From the NCBI GenBank assembly GCA_037349315.1, contig JBAIAC010000004.1:29391001-29455000 (forward strand): a stretch of 64,000 nt of DNA, in the 5' to 3' direction. The position numbers and the translations under genes were made by a program. How positions within the stretch are numbered: position 1 is the first letter of the stretch; every line of letters starts with the position of its first letter. The notes under the pieces were generated by a model. It was given only the letters and a program-made list of their open reading frames with translations. It was not told where the DNA came from and searched no databases. Below are positions 1-11,335 of this stretch, in pieces. Source of the DNA: Chelydra serpentina. Lineage: Eukaryota > Chordata > Testudines > Chelydridae.

Positions 1-540
1 GAGTGATTCCCATACACAGGTCTACACCACAGCAATGTCTTGTAGTCAAAAGGGCAGATCATCTCTCATTAATGTCTTTAGAGCTTGACTGAGTCCTGGA
101 GATATCCAGGGAGGTAAGAGGAAGAGGCTACAAACCTTTATGTGATAAATCCTCCCCATTCCAAGGTCACTGGCACAGTCACACTACAAAAATTAGGTTT
201 TGCAGCTTTAATGCCTTAAGCCCACCCAGGAAGAAAGACCAGACAAATTAAGTAGTGATGTACCATTGAGCTCTTCCCTGCTCCACCAGACTCACCATGT
301 TCCCCTGTGCATGGCAGTGCAGAGAGCTGTCTTTGTGATAATCTGTACCCTTATGTTCACCCTTTTTACAAGACTATGATAAACTTTGTACAACGTATGC
401 CTTGCGAGTAATCATTTAAAAACTCATAATCTGCTGATCATTATTATCCTGGTAAAATATATATGGCGACATTGAATGTGAAGTTATAAAATTCTAGTGT
501 CTAGGACGTCTTCCACGTCTAGGAAAACAGCTTAAAACCA
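1..540. other. Unannotated AT-rich sequence
   Basis: No coding region, RNA gene or repeat family that I recognise. The composition is ordinary AT-rich vertebrate intergenic sequence. The right end runs into the diverged 5' part of a hAT-like element. Confidence 0.4.
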
Positions 541-1251
541 ATTCCCCAGAAAAGGGACCCTGGTGGCTCTGGTTAGCATTGCTGACTGGGCTGTTAAAAT
601 TCCAGTCAGCGGTGCTGCAGGGATAAGACAGGCTAGTCCCTACATGTCCTGCCACTGCACTGTGCCCCCAGAAACAGCCACAAGGTCTGGCTCCTAGGCG
701 GCAGATGCGGAGGCATGGGGCTCAGCATGCTGCCCCCGTCCCGAGCACCGGCTCTGCACTCCCATTCACTGGAAACCACAGCCAATGGGAGCTGGGTGGG
801 GGCGATGCCTGTGGGCGAGAGCAGCGCTTGGAGCCTCCTGCCCGCCCCCCCGGCTAGGAACTGCACTTGCTGGCTGCTTCCGGGGCGCAGTGTGGAGCCA
901 GGACAGGGGTAGGGGGGAGCCTGCCTTAGCCCCAGTGTGCCACTGACTTGCAGCCACCCGAGGTAAGCCCGTGCACCAACCCCGAGACCCAACCCCCTGT
1001 ACCCTCCCCGCAGAGCTCCCTCCTGCACCCAGAGCCCGCACCCCCAGCTGGAACCCTCACCCCCTCCCGCACACCAACCCCCTGCCCCAGCCCAGTGAAA
1101 GTGAGTGAGGGTGGGGAAAGCGAGCCACTGAGGGAGCGGGGAATTTAGTGAGTGGGGGTGGGGCCTCAGGGAAGGGGTAGGGGGCGTGGCTTTGGGGAAG
1201 GGGCAGGGCTAGGGTGTTAGGTTTTGTGCGATTAGAAAGTTGGCAGCCCTA
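541..1251 (+). mobile_element. hAT-like non-autonomous element with C-rich core, copy 1
   Basis: From about 550 this stretch parallels the elements at 27601-28900 and 52236-53233. It has the AAAGGGACCCTGG block near the 5' side, then a cassette-like GC-rich section, a C-rich run of short imperfect repeats (about 955-1100), a G-rich 'GTGAGTGAGGGTGGGG' block, and the 3' end GATTAGAAAGTTGGCAGCCCT. The other two copies show 8-bp target duplications and CAGGGTTGCCA-type ends. Here the 5' terminus has diverged or been lost and I could not find a duplication, so the start is approximate. The small open frames inside it come from the C-rich composition and are not genes. Family membership is seen directly by comparing copies; the hAT assignment is inferred from the better copies. 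Confidence 0.6.
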
Positions 1252-2532
1252 CTCACAGGAAGTATAGAGATGCTGGAGTGTGGTAACTATTGTCTGGACC
1301 CTGCCAAGGATAGAACTCAGCACCAACATCAGAGTCCATGCAGGCAGATCCCTTTGCAGTAATAGGGCCTGTGCCATTTGTGAAATCTTTGCGCCGTTAA
1401 AAAATTATTATGCTAAGTGTAAACAAAAGACAGTAGGGCTTCCAGAGTAGGTATGGTGTAAGTAGAGCAAATGTTGGGCACACATGTCATTAATAAAGTG
1501 GAACATTGTTCCCCAAATGGTGACCTATAAAATTGTCCTCCAGTATGTAGGAACTCTCTACTTTTTTAAAGTAATAATCGGTAACAAACCAGTCACTTTA
1601 ACTTCATTCAAGCTGTATTAGAGCTATTTGAAAGCAAAAAGACATCTTACATTTAAAAATATATAATTTTTGTTGTCTTTTACCAATGAACTACACAACT
1701 GAGCCAATTTGTATCTTGCCTTTGAAAAAGTGAGAGTTTTAAGTCAGTGACAGTGTTTTATTTATTTTTTAAACTGTCTGCTCAAAAGTATCCACTCCAG
1801 ATCTTTAAACAGCAAATGTCATGTTGATAGAAATGTATATGTTTCTCATCCATTGCAGAATGATGCCTACTGTGACCAAAAAGCCAAACTTCACTGCTTT
1901 GATAAATAGTTCATCTCTCGGATGCTCAGCAATGGGACATTCTGGAACCACCCTTAAAATAGCAAGCTATAGGAAAGCAACTTTGCAAATGATCATTTGT
2001 CTTTCAATTTTTAATTTCCACGTGAAATCACCTCTCAACTTTAAAAAAATGAGCATGAAACTGGCTATTTAACTAATATCTCACTTTTTTTTGGATAAGC
2101 AAAGTTATCTGTTATTCAGCTATACTATACTTACATTTTTTAGATGTGTCCATTCTGCTGTAATATTCTCATAAGGACCAGCTCCTGGGATTGAGGGAAA
2201 TGACATTATATAGCAGTGTGTAAACTCTGAAGGGATGGTCAATGATAATAGTTTTGGTTACCTCTTCCTGAATTCTCATTAATTCTACTGATGCCATTTT
2301 TTTAAATACAAGGCATACCACAATAGTCAAATTAGAAATATTGTGCTGCAGATGTTTCTATAATTTAAGTATCAGTAAAGTATTTGGAGTAGTGTATTCC
2401 TTTCCAAAATATCTATTGTGTCATGTAATAATGATGAGTCAGAGAGCAGAATCTATAACACAAAGAAACAAGCAAGTGCTAGAAAAAATATATCATGTGC
2501 CTAGTAGCTACTTTATAGACTTTGGGACAGAT
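1252..2532. other. Unannotated AT-rich sequence
   Basis: No convincing gene or repeat. The longest frame (1821-2072) has no recognisable domain and sits in AT-rich DNA of ordinary composition. Confidence 0.4.
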
Positions 2533-2603
2533 ATTCAGCTGACCTAAATTGACCTAGCTGCATTGAAGTCAATGGAGCTAGGTCAATTTACACCAGTTGA
2601 AAG
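2533..2603. repeat. Palindromic foldback repeat
   Basis: The arms TAAATTGACCTAGCTGCATTGA and its near complement meet around CATTGAAGTCAATGG, so the strand can fold on itself. The same centre recurs at 24881, and related 'gggcctgattctcc' foldbacks occur elsewhere in the window. It is probably a very short MITE-like or SINE-derived unit. The repeat name is not known to me. Confidence 0.6.
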
Positions 2604-4077
2604 TCAGGCCGTAGATCACACAGACACATATAGAACACTGCACTAGGATGATTTTGTGCCAAAAAGCTTTTCTATTCCACTTTCTCACACAGCCTTTCTC
2701 AGCTCCTGAAGGCTATTAATAACCTTTAGTTCACTTTCCATGTATCCAGCTATCTGGGAAGAAAAGTTACCTACACCCTGGATAAAAATCCATAATAGAG
2801 ATAAAGACATTTAAACAGGGCAAGGGATATGTATAATAAATACGAAAGCAATGGCTCTTAGCAGGAGCAGCTCTCTCCAACATGGTCCAGCTATAGCAAC
2901 AGAAATATGGGGAAAACAACCACAGGTGAACCTCCTGTAGTTCTTTTCATGCTTTTTACCTTTAAAGGGCCATCTCAGGCATAAATCAAGGTGCGATATT
3001 TTGAATGGCCATCACTGGCCATTTGCACGAGTAGTTTGCATGAGGAGGGCTGCTGTGTGCTGAGGGCCACATTCTAACCTTCTGAAGGGCTACACCTTTA
3101 ACTCCAGTTAGTGGCTCTCTACTGTGGAATGAGTGGCAGATTCCACCCTTGGATTTGTATGGCTCTGTGGTTGTGGGCCTGTCTGGGGCTGAGGTTTCCA
3201 GTTCTGCATTTCTGACAATACGGTATTATGTGCTGGTTAGCCACACCCCAAGCATGCCCTTATATGAAGTCCATGTTCCTGTTTTGTTTTTGTTTTTTTA
3301 AAATCTGCCATGCTCCTAATTTTGGCTGCTCCGTCCAGAACATGCATCCCAACCACCCATTATAAAGACATAATACAGACAAATATCAGTGTTATAGAAG
3401 GAATAGGTAATGTTTTGGTGAAATAGTAAACTCCAAGCAGTTTAGCCAACATCTGAGCATACACATGACCAGGAAAGAAATAAACAAAATATCCAGTACT
3501 AACACTATTAATATACCTGAGCCATCTGCACTGCAACATTTTTTTTTTTCAGCAAGAGATGTAATGTTTTCTGGTCTGTAGCATGCCACCTAGTGAAATG
3601 AAAGTCAAACCCATCAGCTGGCCTGTCACATTGACTGATGGCCCTGATCCTTTTTAAATTCAATCTATCCTCCCTGTCCTCCCACGAGTATCTGAAGGAG
3701 GCACTGTGCCTTAGAGAGACCCCTCTGAGGCACAGTTCCTGCCCTTTCTCCCACTTATTCTGAGGTGGAGGAGGAGTAAATTGCTGATGGCCTATACTTG
3801 CAGTGGCAAATTACACCATCCCCATGCTGGCTCAGCTGAGCTTGTTGACATATTGGGAGACCCGGCCAAGATTCCACTCACTGCCCACCCATGCCTGCTT
3901 ATTCCTCAACCACTTACTCTGGGGTGGGAGTGGCTAACAAGCCATGCCTGCTTCCTCCTGCATGCCTGAACCCACTCACATCCCTACACAGACCAAGTCC
4001 CCATCTAACCCTATGTTAAGAAAAGCAGTTGTGAGAGTCGGATATGGACCAGGTGTGTAAATTAGGAATTCCAACAC
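2604..4077. other. No gene recognised
   Basis: The stretch contains small unsupported frames (3392-3589 minus, 3781-3969 plus) with no domain. A TTTTTTTT run sits near 3540. I see nothing else that can be supported. Confidence 0.4.
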
Positions 4078-4265
4078 CTGAGGAGTAATCTCTATTCTGT
4101 CATCAATTCCCTATGTGAACTGGTACAAGTGCCTTTGTTTACTTATTTTGTAGAATGAGACTAATGGTATTTACCTACCTATCCCGTGCGAGAGCTATGC
4201 AGATGAATTAGTTGGGATTTGAACAGCACTGTGAAGATGTAAGTAGTATTATTACAGTATTAGTG
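4078..4265 (+). repeat. MIR/CORE-SINE-like remnant
   Basis: The order of signals resembles the MIR core: a 'tgtgaactggtacaagtgcctttgt' block, then 'tagaatgagactaatggtatttacc', then 'gcacTGTGAAGATGTAAGTAGTATTATTA'. It is diverged and therefore old. No tRNA-like head is clear. Confidence 0.45.
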
Positions 4266-5559
4266 AAAGTGTAATTGGCAGGTACCTTCATACTTAGTGA
4301 TCCCCAAACTTTCTCATGTGTGCCCTGTGGTCTGTTTCTAACACGTTGACAATAAAGGTTGATGTGCTATGTGCCTTGTAATGCTTAGTACTTGAAAATC
4401 AACCTACAGCCGAGTGGTTGGCCAAAGTTCTGTAGTTCAAATTTGGTTGCACCTTGGAAACAGTAGGAAACAATTTAATATTTTTGCAATTCATAAGGTC
4501 ACAAAAAAGCCCCAAACAACAACAGCAACAACCAAACCCCAGACAGGATCAAACACTCACTATTAACATGCAGAGCAGCAGTTTTAGTCAAAGAAGTGGA
4601 TAAAAACTACTCAACTATATAAATATATTTTGGTAAAGTCTGCCACTGCCTGCTTTATGAAATGTAATGTGTCAAACCCAACAATATGCCACATCTAATT
4701 AAAAGTAATAAAAAGGGCACAAATGCTCTTCCTGCCTGTAAACTTGTAAGCCTCCTTCCCTCACCCTAAATTGGCTGGCTTCCTAAATTTGTCACAAATG
4801 AAGTGCATTTTGCACAGAATATAGAGAATTATTTAGCTTAAAAATCAGCAGCTGAAACAAACACTGAAGTATTTTTTTTTATTCCTTGCATGGAAACATT
4901 AAAATAATTGGCTGTATTGGAACAAGTATAATATTAAAAATGTACTTGTGCTTCATATTGCAACAAAGCTATTTTTGTAGGGGTTAGCACAATTTGAATG
5001 CCAATCAGGTACTGGAGCAGTGAAATATAACCGCCAAGCCTTATTCAGGGTTTAGGATTTACTCAACTTACAACAAAATCAATAATGGGATAGTTTGCAA
5101 CACAATCTATTTGCTGAGAAGGAATGTCAGAGTAGGTATTCATCACAGGAATGGGATGCATACACCACAGTGCCAGAACCAAGGATACAAATGAAGGTCC
5201 TTTGACAGTACATTGGCTAATAGCTTAACAGTTTCAAATGCACAGGAGAGAAGAGGGATAGTAATGGGAATGAGCAGATGGGCCAGGATTGTGGAGGGTA
5301 AGTATTCACAAAGCTAATGAATTACCTCTTTGAGTTTACAAGTTTCATAAAACTAGTGGAGTCACAATCCTTTTATTTTCTGTGGTTTCTCCCAAGAGTA
5401 AAAATAATATTATTTTCTGGCTTAAGAGAAACCTGTGATCTTAAGAAGAGCCCTCTTTACTCCTCCCAAAAGCTAGACTGGTCCAAGAGGGACTCATATA
5501 TCCTGTATATGTCCTGTGTTTATTTTTTTCATTAGAATTTTACTCTCTTCCTCTCTCTG
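4266..5559. other. No gene recognised
   Basis: AT-rich sequence with a simple CAACAACAGCAACAACC tract near 4515. The frame at 5317-5535 has no recognisable domain. No RNA gene or clear repeat was seen. Confidence 0.4.
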
Positions 5560-5715
5560 TTCTATTCTATATAGGTTTTTATACCACACTCATCACTGTA
5601 GTGTATAAGTGCCTTCCAGTAGTACATTAAGCATCATGACTAACATTTGTCAGATGCTGTTTGTTCTCTCATCTTCTCCCCACAGGGAGAAGCATGTGCA
5701 GTAGAGTGTCTTGTT
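5560..5715 (+). repeat. Dispersed repeat remnant, pair with 59255-59400
   Basis: A block running from 'ctatataggtttttataccacactcatcac' through 'tttgttctctcatcttctccccacagg' to 'gcagtagagtgt' reappears in the same order at 59255-59400. It looks like an ancient SINE or LINE remnant. The family is unresolved. Confidence 0.45.
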
Positions 5716-5980
5716 TTGGTAGGGTTTTTCTGTTTTCTTGTTTTATTGCTATGTGTTTATACGAGAGAAGGCAAAGTCAAAGAAATGTGTCTTGCACTTG
5801 GAGAGAAAAGTGGTGAGGTTTAGAATAGTCCTTAAATTCTGGGGAAGTTCATTACACCATCTCCAGCCAGCCCCCAGACAGAGTGATGTCTCCTACATGG
5901 ACAAGCTTTACTCTTTTAAGAGTCCCACTGTGTCAGAGAAGGGAGCTGTCAACCATGGCCTTTGTCCTGGAGCTGCAGAC

Positions 5981-6507
5981 CAGGGTTTCTCAACCTGTGG
6001 CTTGGGACCCAAAATTGGGTCGCCAGAATATTCCAAAGGGTCGCGTGGCAGCTCCTGTGGCTCTTGTCCCACAGGGCTGGCTGGGCCCTTCTCCCTGCTC
6101 CAGGCACTGCAACCTCTGGGGCCTCAGCACCACTCAGGTTTGGCCCAGCCATCATGATGATGGGAGTCCACGTAGGCCAAATTTGAGTGAGTGGCACTGC
6201 AACCCCATGAGCCAGGTCACAACTCCTCACACAAATTTGGTCCAGTCAGGGGGGGCAGGGCCAAACCTAAGCGGCACTGCAATCCCAGGGGTTGCAATGC
6301 CCTGAGCAGAGATCTAAGCCCAGCCAGCCCCACAGCACAGGAGCTGTAGGAGCTTCCACTGTGGGGCGACAGGACCCAACCCCTCCGGGAAGCAGAGTCT
6401 GACCAAAACCACCCCAGGGCCTCCACCCCCAGACTATTTACTGGGTTGTGACAGGCCATAAACATTTACAAATGGGTCCTGAGCCCCAAAAAGGCTGAGA
6501 ACCACTG
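5981..6507. mobile_element. hAT-type non-autonomous element inside an L2-like LINE
   Basis: The ends are CAGGGTTTCTCAACCTG and GCTGAGAACCACTG, which pair as terminal inverted repeats (CAG-GG/TGG-TTCTC). The flanks CTGCAGAC and CTCTAGAT match at 5 of 8 positions, compatible with a decayed 8-bp duplication. The interior contains two roughly similar segments in opposite orientation ('ggtttggcccagccat', 'gggccaaacctaagcggcactgcaa'). No transposase is encoded. It interrupts the antisense LINE remnant whose parts flank it. Confidence 0.7.
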
Positions 6508-7065
6508 CTCTAGATGATCTTTTAGATATCCTGGACCCAGGTCCTGGAGCACCTTGAAGATAAGGACCAAGACCTTAAACTTGATTCAATATTCTATGGG
6601 AAACCAGAGTATAGACCAGAGGACAAGTCTGATGTGTTGCTTGAGTTGCTGAGATGTGCTGAAATGTTTTATAGTAGCTGAAGTTACCTAAGCACTGAAG
6701 GCTTCATGCCCAGGTAAATTGCAATGCTGTAATCCATCTGAGAGGTGATGATGGCATAAATAACTGAGGCCAGATCTTCATCTGCTGGGATGGAACAGAA
6801 TCTCCTAGCCAAGTGGAGATGGTAGAAAAAGCATTACTTGTGGATACTTCTATGTGAGAGTTAAGTGTCACTGAGGAATTCAAGAGTACTTCTAGACGAT
6901 GGACTGAATTGATCAGTTGTGGATTTGAAGCTGCAACCAAAGGAGACTGCTTTATGGCAGCAAAATCATCAAAATACTTTCCTCTGCCCACCAACATCAC
7001 CTCTGTCTTGCTCAGATTCATCTTCAGCCAGCTGTTCTTTACCTGTGGGCTGATGTAATCTGAGA
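6508..7065 (-). pseudogene. L2-like LINE reverse transcriptase remnant (C-terminal RT part)
   Basis: Read on the minus strand, the translation begins near 7021 with MNLSKTEVMLVG, the motif that follows the RT catalytic region in L2/Kiri-type LINEs. It continues, after a frame change, through a segment resembling 'QMDYSIAIYLGM' (family form RLDYCNxLYLG) at about 6710-6740. It then runs into 'IEY..KFKVLVLIFKVLQ' at about 6530-6600, like the post-RT 'ID(F)KILLLVYKALxGLAPxYL' segment. No single frame is open, so this is a dead copy. The remnant appears to continue on the far side of the hAT insertion (about 5885-5980). L2-like is my assignment from motifs; another Jockey-superfamily clade is possible. 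Confidence 0.6.
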
Positions 7066-7137
7066 CCCAATGCTCATATGTGATAATGAGGTTAACCTCT
7101 CAAGACAATTAATGATTGTTAATATAAAAATATTGTT

Positions 7138-8925
7138 CAGGCATGCAGGAGTGAAATTAGGAAGGCCAAATCACACTTGGAGTTGCAGCTAGCCGGAGAT
7201 GTTAGGAGTAACAAGAAGGGTTTCTTCAGGTATGTGAGCAACAAGAAGAAAGTCAAGGAAAGTGTGGGCCCCTTGCTGAATGAGGGAGGGAACCTAGTGA
7301 CAGAGGATGTGGAGAAAGCTAGTGTACTCAATGCTTTTTTTGCCTCTGTCTTCACAGACAAGGTCAGCTCCCAGGCGGCTGCACTCCGCAGCACGGTATG
7401 GGGAGGAGGTGACCAGCCCTCTGTGGAGAAAGAAGTAGTTCGGGACTCTTTAGAAAAGCTGGACGAACACAAGTCCATGGGGCCGGATGCACTGCATCCG
7501 AGGGTGCTAAAGGAGTTGGCCGATGTGATTGCAGAGCCATTGGCCATTATCTTTGACAAATCATGGCAATCGGGGGAGGTCACGGATGACTGGAAAAAAG
7601 CTAATGTAGTGCCCATCTTTAAAAAAGGGAAGAAGGAAGATCCAGGGAACTACAGACCAGTCAGTCTCACCTTAGTCCCTGGAAAAATCATGGAACAGGT
7701 CCTCAAGGAATCAATTCTGAACCACTTAAAGGACGGGAAAGTGATCAGGAACAGTCAGCATGGATTCACCAAGGGCAAGTCATGCCTGACTAACCTAATT
7801 GCCTTCTATGATGAGATAACTGGCTCTGTGGATGAGGGGAAAGCAGTGGATGTGCTATTTCTTGACTTTAGCAAAGCTTTTGATACAGTCTCCCACAGTG
7901 TTCTTGCCAGCAAGTTAAAGAAGTATGGGCTGGATGAATGGACGGTAAGGTGGATAGAAAACTGGCTGGATGGTCGTGCTCAACGGGTAGTGATCAATGG
8001 CTCCATGTCTAGTTGGCAGCCGGTATCAAGTGGAGTGCCCCAAGGGTGAGTGCTGGGGCCGGTTTTGTTCAATATCTTCATCAACGATCTGGAGGACGGT
8101 GTGGACTGCACCCTTAGCAAGTTTGCAGATGACACTAAACTGGGAGGAGTGGTTGATACGCTGGAGGGTAGGGACAGGATACAGAGGGACCTAGACAAAT
8201 TAGAGGATTGGGCCAAAAGAAATCTGATGAGGTTCAACAAGGACAAGTGCAGAGTCCTGCACTTAGGACGGAAGAATCCCATGCACTGCTACAGACTAGG
8301 GACCGAATGGTTGGGCAGTAGTTCTGCAGAAAAGGACCTAGGGGTTACAGTGGACGAAAAGCTGAATATGAGTCAACAGTGTGCCCTTGTTGCCAAGAAG
8401 GCTAACGGCATTTTGGGCTGTATAAGTAGGGGCATTTCCAGCAGATCGAGGGACGTGATTATTCCCCTCTATTCGGCACTGGTGAGGCCTCATTTGGAGT
8501 ATTGTGTCCAGTTTTGGGCCCCACACTACAAGAAGGATGTGGATAAATTGGAAAGAGTCCAACGGAGGGCAAGAAAAATGATTAGGGGCCTGGAGCACAT
8601 GACTTATGAGGAGAAGCTGAGGGAACTGGGATTGTTTAGCCTACAGAAGAGAAGAGTGAGGGGGGATTTGATAGCTGCTTTCAACTAGCTAAAAGGGGGT
8701 TCCAAAGAGGATGGATCTAGACTGTTCTCAGTGGTAGAAGATGACAGAACAAGGAGTAATGGTCTCAAGTTGCAGAGGGGGAGGTTTAGGTTGGATATTA
8801 GGAAAAACCTTTTCACTAGTAGGGTGGTGAAGCACTGGAATGGGTTACCTAGGGAGGTGGTGGAATCTCCTTCCTTAGAGGTTTTTAAAGTCAGGCTTGA
8901 CAAAGCCCTGGCTAGGATGATCTAG
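7138..8925 (+). pseudogene. CR1 ORF2 (reverse transcriptase and C-terminal region), two in-frame stops
   Basis: A single frame runs from about 7138 to the stop after 8925. It is broken only by TGA at 8047-8049, directly after the motif-B residues SSGVPQG, and by TAG at 8686-8688. Seen in order: the N-terminal RT linker; '[17 protein letters not shown]' near 7615-7665; '[14 protein letters not shown]'; motif [10 protein letters not shown] (Asp codon at 7864); motif B; the catalytic FADD at 8122-8133; and the C-terminal '[14 protein letters not shown]' and 'KLERVQRRA' blocks. The APE endonuclease domain is absent because of 5' truncation. Each stop could come from one base change of a sense codon, so decay after insertion looks modest. 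A functional product is not expected. Confidence 0.92.
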
Positions 8926-9013
8926 TTGGGGTTGGTCCTGCTTTGAGCAGGGGGTTGGACTAGATGACCTCCTGAGGTCCCTTCCAACCCTGAGATTCTA
9001 TGATTCTATGATT
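7138..9013 (+). mobile_element. CR1 LINE, 5'-truncated, with complete 3' end
   Basis: The element begins abruptly within ORF2 near 7138 and ends with ATTCTATGATTCTATG at 8994-9011, the short tandem that typifies CR1 3' ends. It contains the GGGGTTGGTCCTGCTTTGAG and GACCTCCTGAGGTCCCTTCC 3' UTR blocks. The abrupt 5' end fits incomplete target-primed reverse transcription. Right after the 3' tandem lies one copy of a separate direct repeat. The element is close kin to the copy at 56272-58123, which has the same coding sequence with more damage. Confidence 0.93.
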
Positions 9014-9225
9014 GTCCAAGTTTTGAAGAGCATGGTTTATTTGTACCCATTAGGTCTTTGTGCCTTTGGCATGGGTAGGACCTGGTTTTCCCACTATAAT
9101 TGTCTTCCCCTGTGTTGCATCTCAACTATATTAGAGGAAGTAGATTTCTTGTTTAGGAAATAATCAAATGGTCAAAGTATGCATTAATGTGATGAAGGGA
9201 AAAAGAGAAACTAGTTGTTCCCTTG
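9014..9225. repeat. Direct repeat, copy A (partner at 9854-10060)
   Basis: The strings CCAAGTTTTGAAGAG, 'TAGGTCTTTGTGC', 'ATGGGTA.G.CCTG.TTTTCCC' and 'TATAAT.. TCTT' appear in the same order and spacing here and at 9854 onward. The match is strongest over the first 130 bp or so. The copy abuts the CR1 3' end. It could be a local duplication or two copies of an unknown dispersed repeat. Confidence 0.6.
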
Positions 9226-9853
9226 TTTCACAAGCTCTCCAAAGCAGAATGCAAACCCAACAACATCAGATTGTATTGAAAACCAGGTGACATGGCTAGG
9301 ATTTCCCAGAGACTAGTTAATTTGGGTGCCTCAGTTAACCGACCCAAATTTCTTTTTCCTCTTGAAAAAATTAAAGGGAGCACATTTTTAAGTTGGGCAT
9401 CCAGAAATTGAAGTGCCCCGAATCGTGAAGATCTTGGACTTTATTAGGTTAATCATCTGCTGCTATGGACAGGTCTTGTTTGGATCAAAGAAGAAATTGC
9501 CTGAGTTTCTTGCCTCAATCAAATCCTGAGGTCTGAATTTTTTTGTTAACTTTATGTTTTGGTTTTTTTCATTCCCTTTGAACACTCTGTTTTCAGGTGG
9601 AATCAGTAGAAGCAGAATTGCAGAAGCAGCTAGAGAGACAGTTTGGTGTAACATCCTCCATCCTATTTGGAAGCACTGAAATTCTTGTGTGAAACACCCT
9701 TTTCTTGTGAGAGTTCTGGCTCCAGTGTTGCAAACTCAGGAAGTTCTGATGGTTTGGATTAAGCATTTGTTCTCTGAGTGCTTATTCAAACCCAACTGAA
9801 CTTCCAAAACATGTAAAGGCCATTTATGATGAGGAGGTCCCTCTCCCCAAAAG
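9226..9853. other. No gene recognised between two direct repeats
   Basis: The spacer between the two related copies contains small frames without domains. I do not recognise a repeat in it. Confidence 0.35.
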
Positions 9854-10060
9854 ATGTTCCAAGTTTTGAAGAGTGACGACTCATTTGTGCCAAGTAGGTC
9901 TTTGTGCATCAGGAATGGGTATGGCCTGTTTTTCCCCATTATAATTATCTTTTCTTGTGTTGTATCATGTTTATATGATAGGAAATGAACTGCTAATTTT
10001 GGAAATAACCTGGCCAAATTTTAGGGTAAATATGAGGGGGGAAAAAGATACTAGCTGGGG
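9854..10060. repeat. Direct repeat, copy B (partner at 9014-9225)
   Basis: Same orientation as copy A, with scattered substitutions and small gaps. Past about 9990 the similarity weakens but shared pieces remain (GGAAATAA, GGGAAAAAGA, ACTAG.TG). No TIRs or tails mark the ends. Confidence 0.6.
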
Positions 10061-10784
10061 ATTGTCTAACCACCAAGGACTGGATTGTCCCTGGTCCTTA
10101 TGCGGGTTCATTAGAGAGGGAGCAAGGCATCTGGGGACAATTGAAGTCCTTGCACTCCTAGAATGCTGGTTCAGCTTCCTTTGTGCAAGGGCAAAAATTA
10201 CTCCAAACGGGGGATGGGCCATCCATACCCCAGCACCAGCATGCAGAGCTGGACAGGTGAAACGGGGAGCAGGCTGAACCATCCTAAGGTACACACTGCT
10301 TTGGCATGGTTGGTTGCTCAGACACTTATTGTGCTTCATAGAGACTCTGCACTGTACAGGAGCCAAAATGACACCCTTGAGCCCCCAGGTAATATATCCA
10401 CTGATTAACACCCTACAAAAGAGAGAAAAGGTAAAGTGAGACAAGGATGATCAGCTCAATATCTTCTTTAAAAAGTGCTAAAAAATGTGCATCATTGCTG
10501 AATGGGAGTATCACCATTCAGGACTCATTATACAATAATGATTTTTTTGACCAACAAAGACAAGAAAAGGACACAATGAATCATGAAAATAACATAATGT
10601 GGGAAGTAGAAGGATCCAAAGTCTGGCAGATGAGAGTAGGACAAGGTAATACTGGTGGGAGGCTATACTGACTTTTCAGGGAAAACTGATACTAGTACAT
10701 TGGCTGCTATGTAGTTTGGATGGATGCTGCTGGAGGAACAAGAAAGTAAGAGTTTGGCACTCATAGGTTAAGTATGTGTAATGG
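10061..10784. other. No gene recognised
   Basis: Several overlapping frames on both strands lack domains and show no coding signature. Nothing else can be supported. Confidence 0.35.
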
Positions 10785-11335
10785 GGTATCCACACAAGGC
10801 CTAATGGGATAAATTAGTCCAATTAAGTGATAGGCTGCACCTGGAGGAAAGCCAGGGAGCATTAAGGCTTAATTGGGTAATTAAGGCTTAATTGGGTGAT
10901 GAAGCCCAGCTGGGGGGAGGAGCTGGGCCAGGTTTATAAAGCCAGGAAGCTGGCAACAGAAAGAGGCTGCAGGGGAGGAAACTGAAGTCACTCCCTGGGA
11001 GAAGGGAGATGTGTCTGGGGCTAGAGGCAAGTAGCCTACAGTTACTCACTGGGAGGTTGGGCTGGCAAACCCAGAGAAGCGGGAGAGCCAGAGAGATAAG
11101 CAAGGCTCAGGGGGAAATCAGCAACATATGAAGTAGGTCAGACCTCGGCTGCTGATGAAAGGGCCCCTGATCTAGGAACTGGAGGGTGGGCCCAGGTCCC
11201 CCTACCAGCCACTGGAGGAGCGGAATGGTAGGAGCAGTAAATGAAGAGTGCCATTTTGTATGGAGGGACTTTGATACCTTCCCCCACCTCCTGGAATGGG
11301 AAACACACTGAAAGGAAGAAACAAGCACCCCCAAA
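10785..11335 (+). repeat. LTR-like sequence with TATA box
   Basis: A TTTATAAA box at 10933-10940 is followed at once by GCCAGGAAGC. The region at 17031 has CTATATAAACCAGGAAG in the same arrangement. Upstream is a 21-bp unit ending in TTAATTGGGT that occurs twice (10862-10903). The 3' side is GA-rich. This looks like a solo retroviral or gypsy-type LTR with unclear borders. I could not define TG...CA ends or a duplication, so the call is tentative. Confidence 0.35.
10933..10940 (+). promoter_or_regulatory. Candidate TATA box of an LTR-like module
   Basis: TTTATAAA followed by GCCAGGAAGC; the same layout is seen at 17031-17040. Confidence 0.3.

Noticed and set aside
8994..9013. Independent ATTCTATG microsatellite
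   Set aside because: It is the normal CR1 3' end; the same unit ends the copies at 58107 and 61838.
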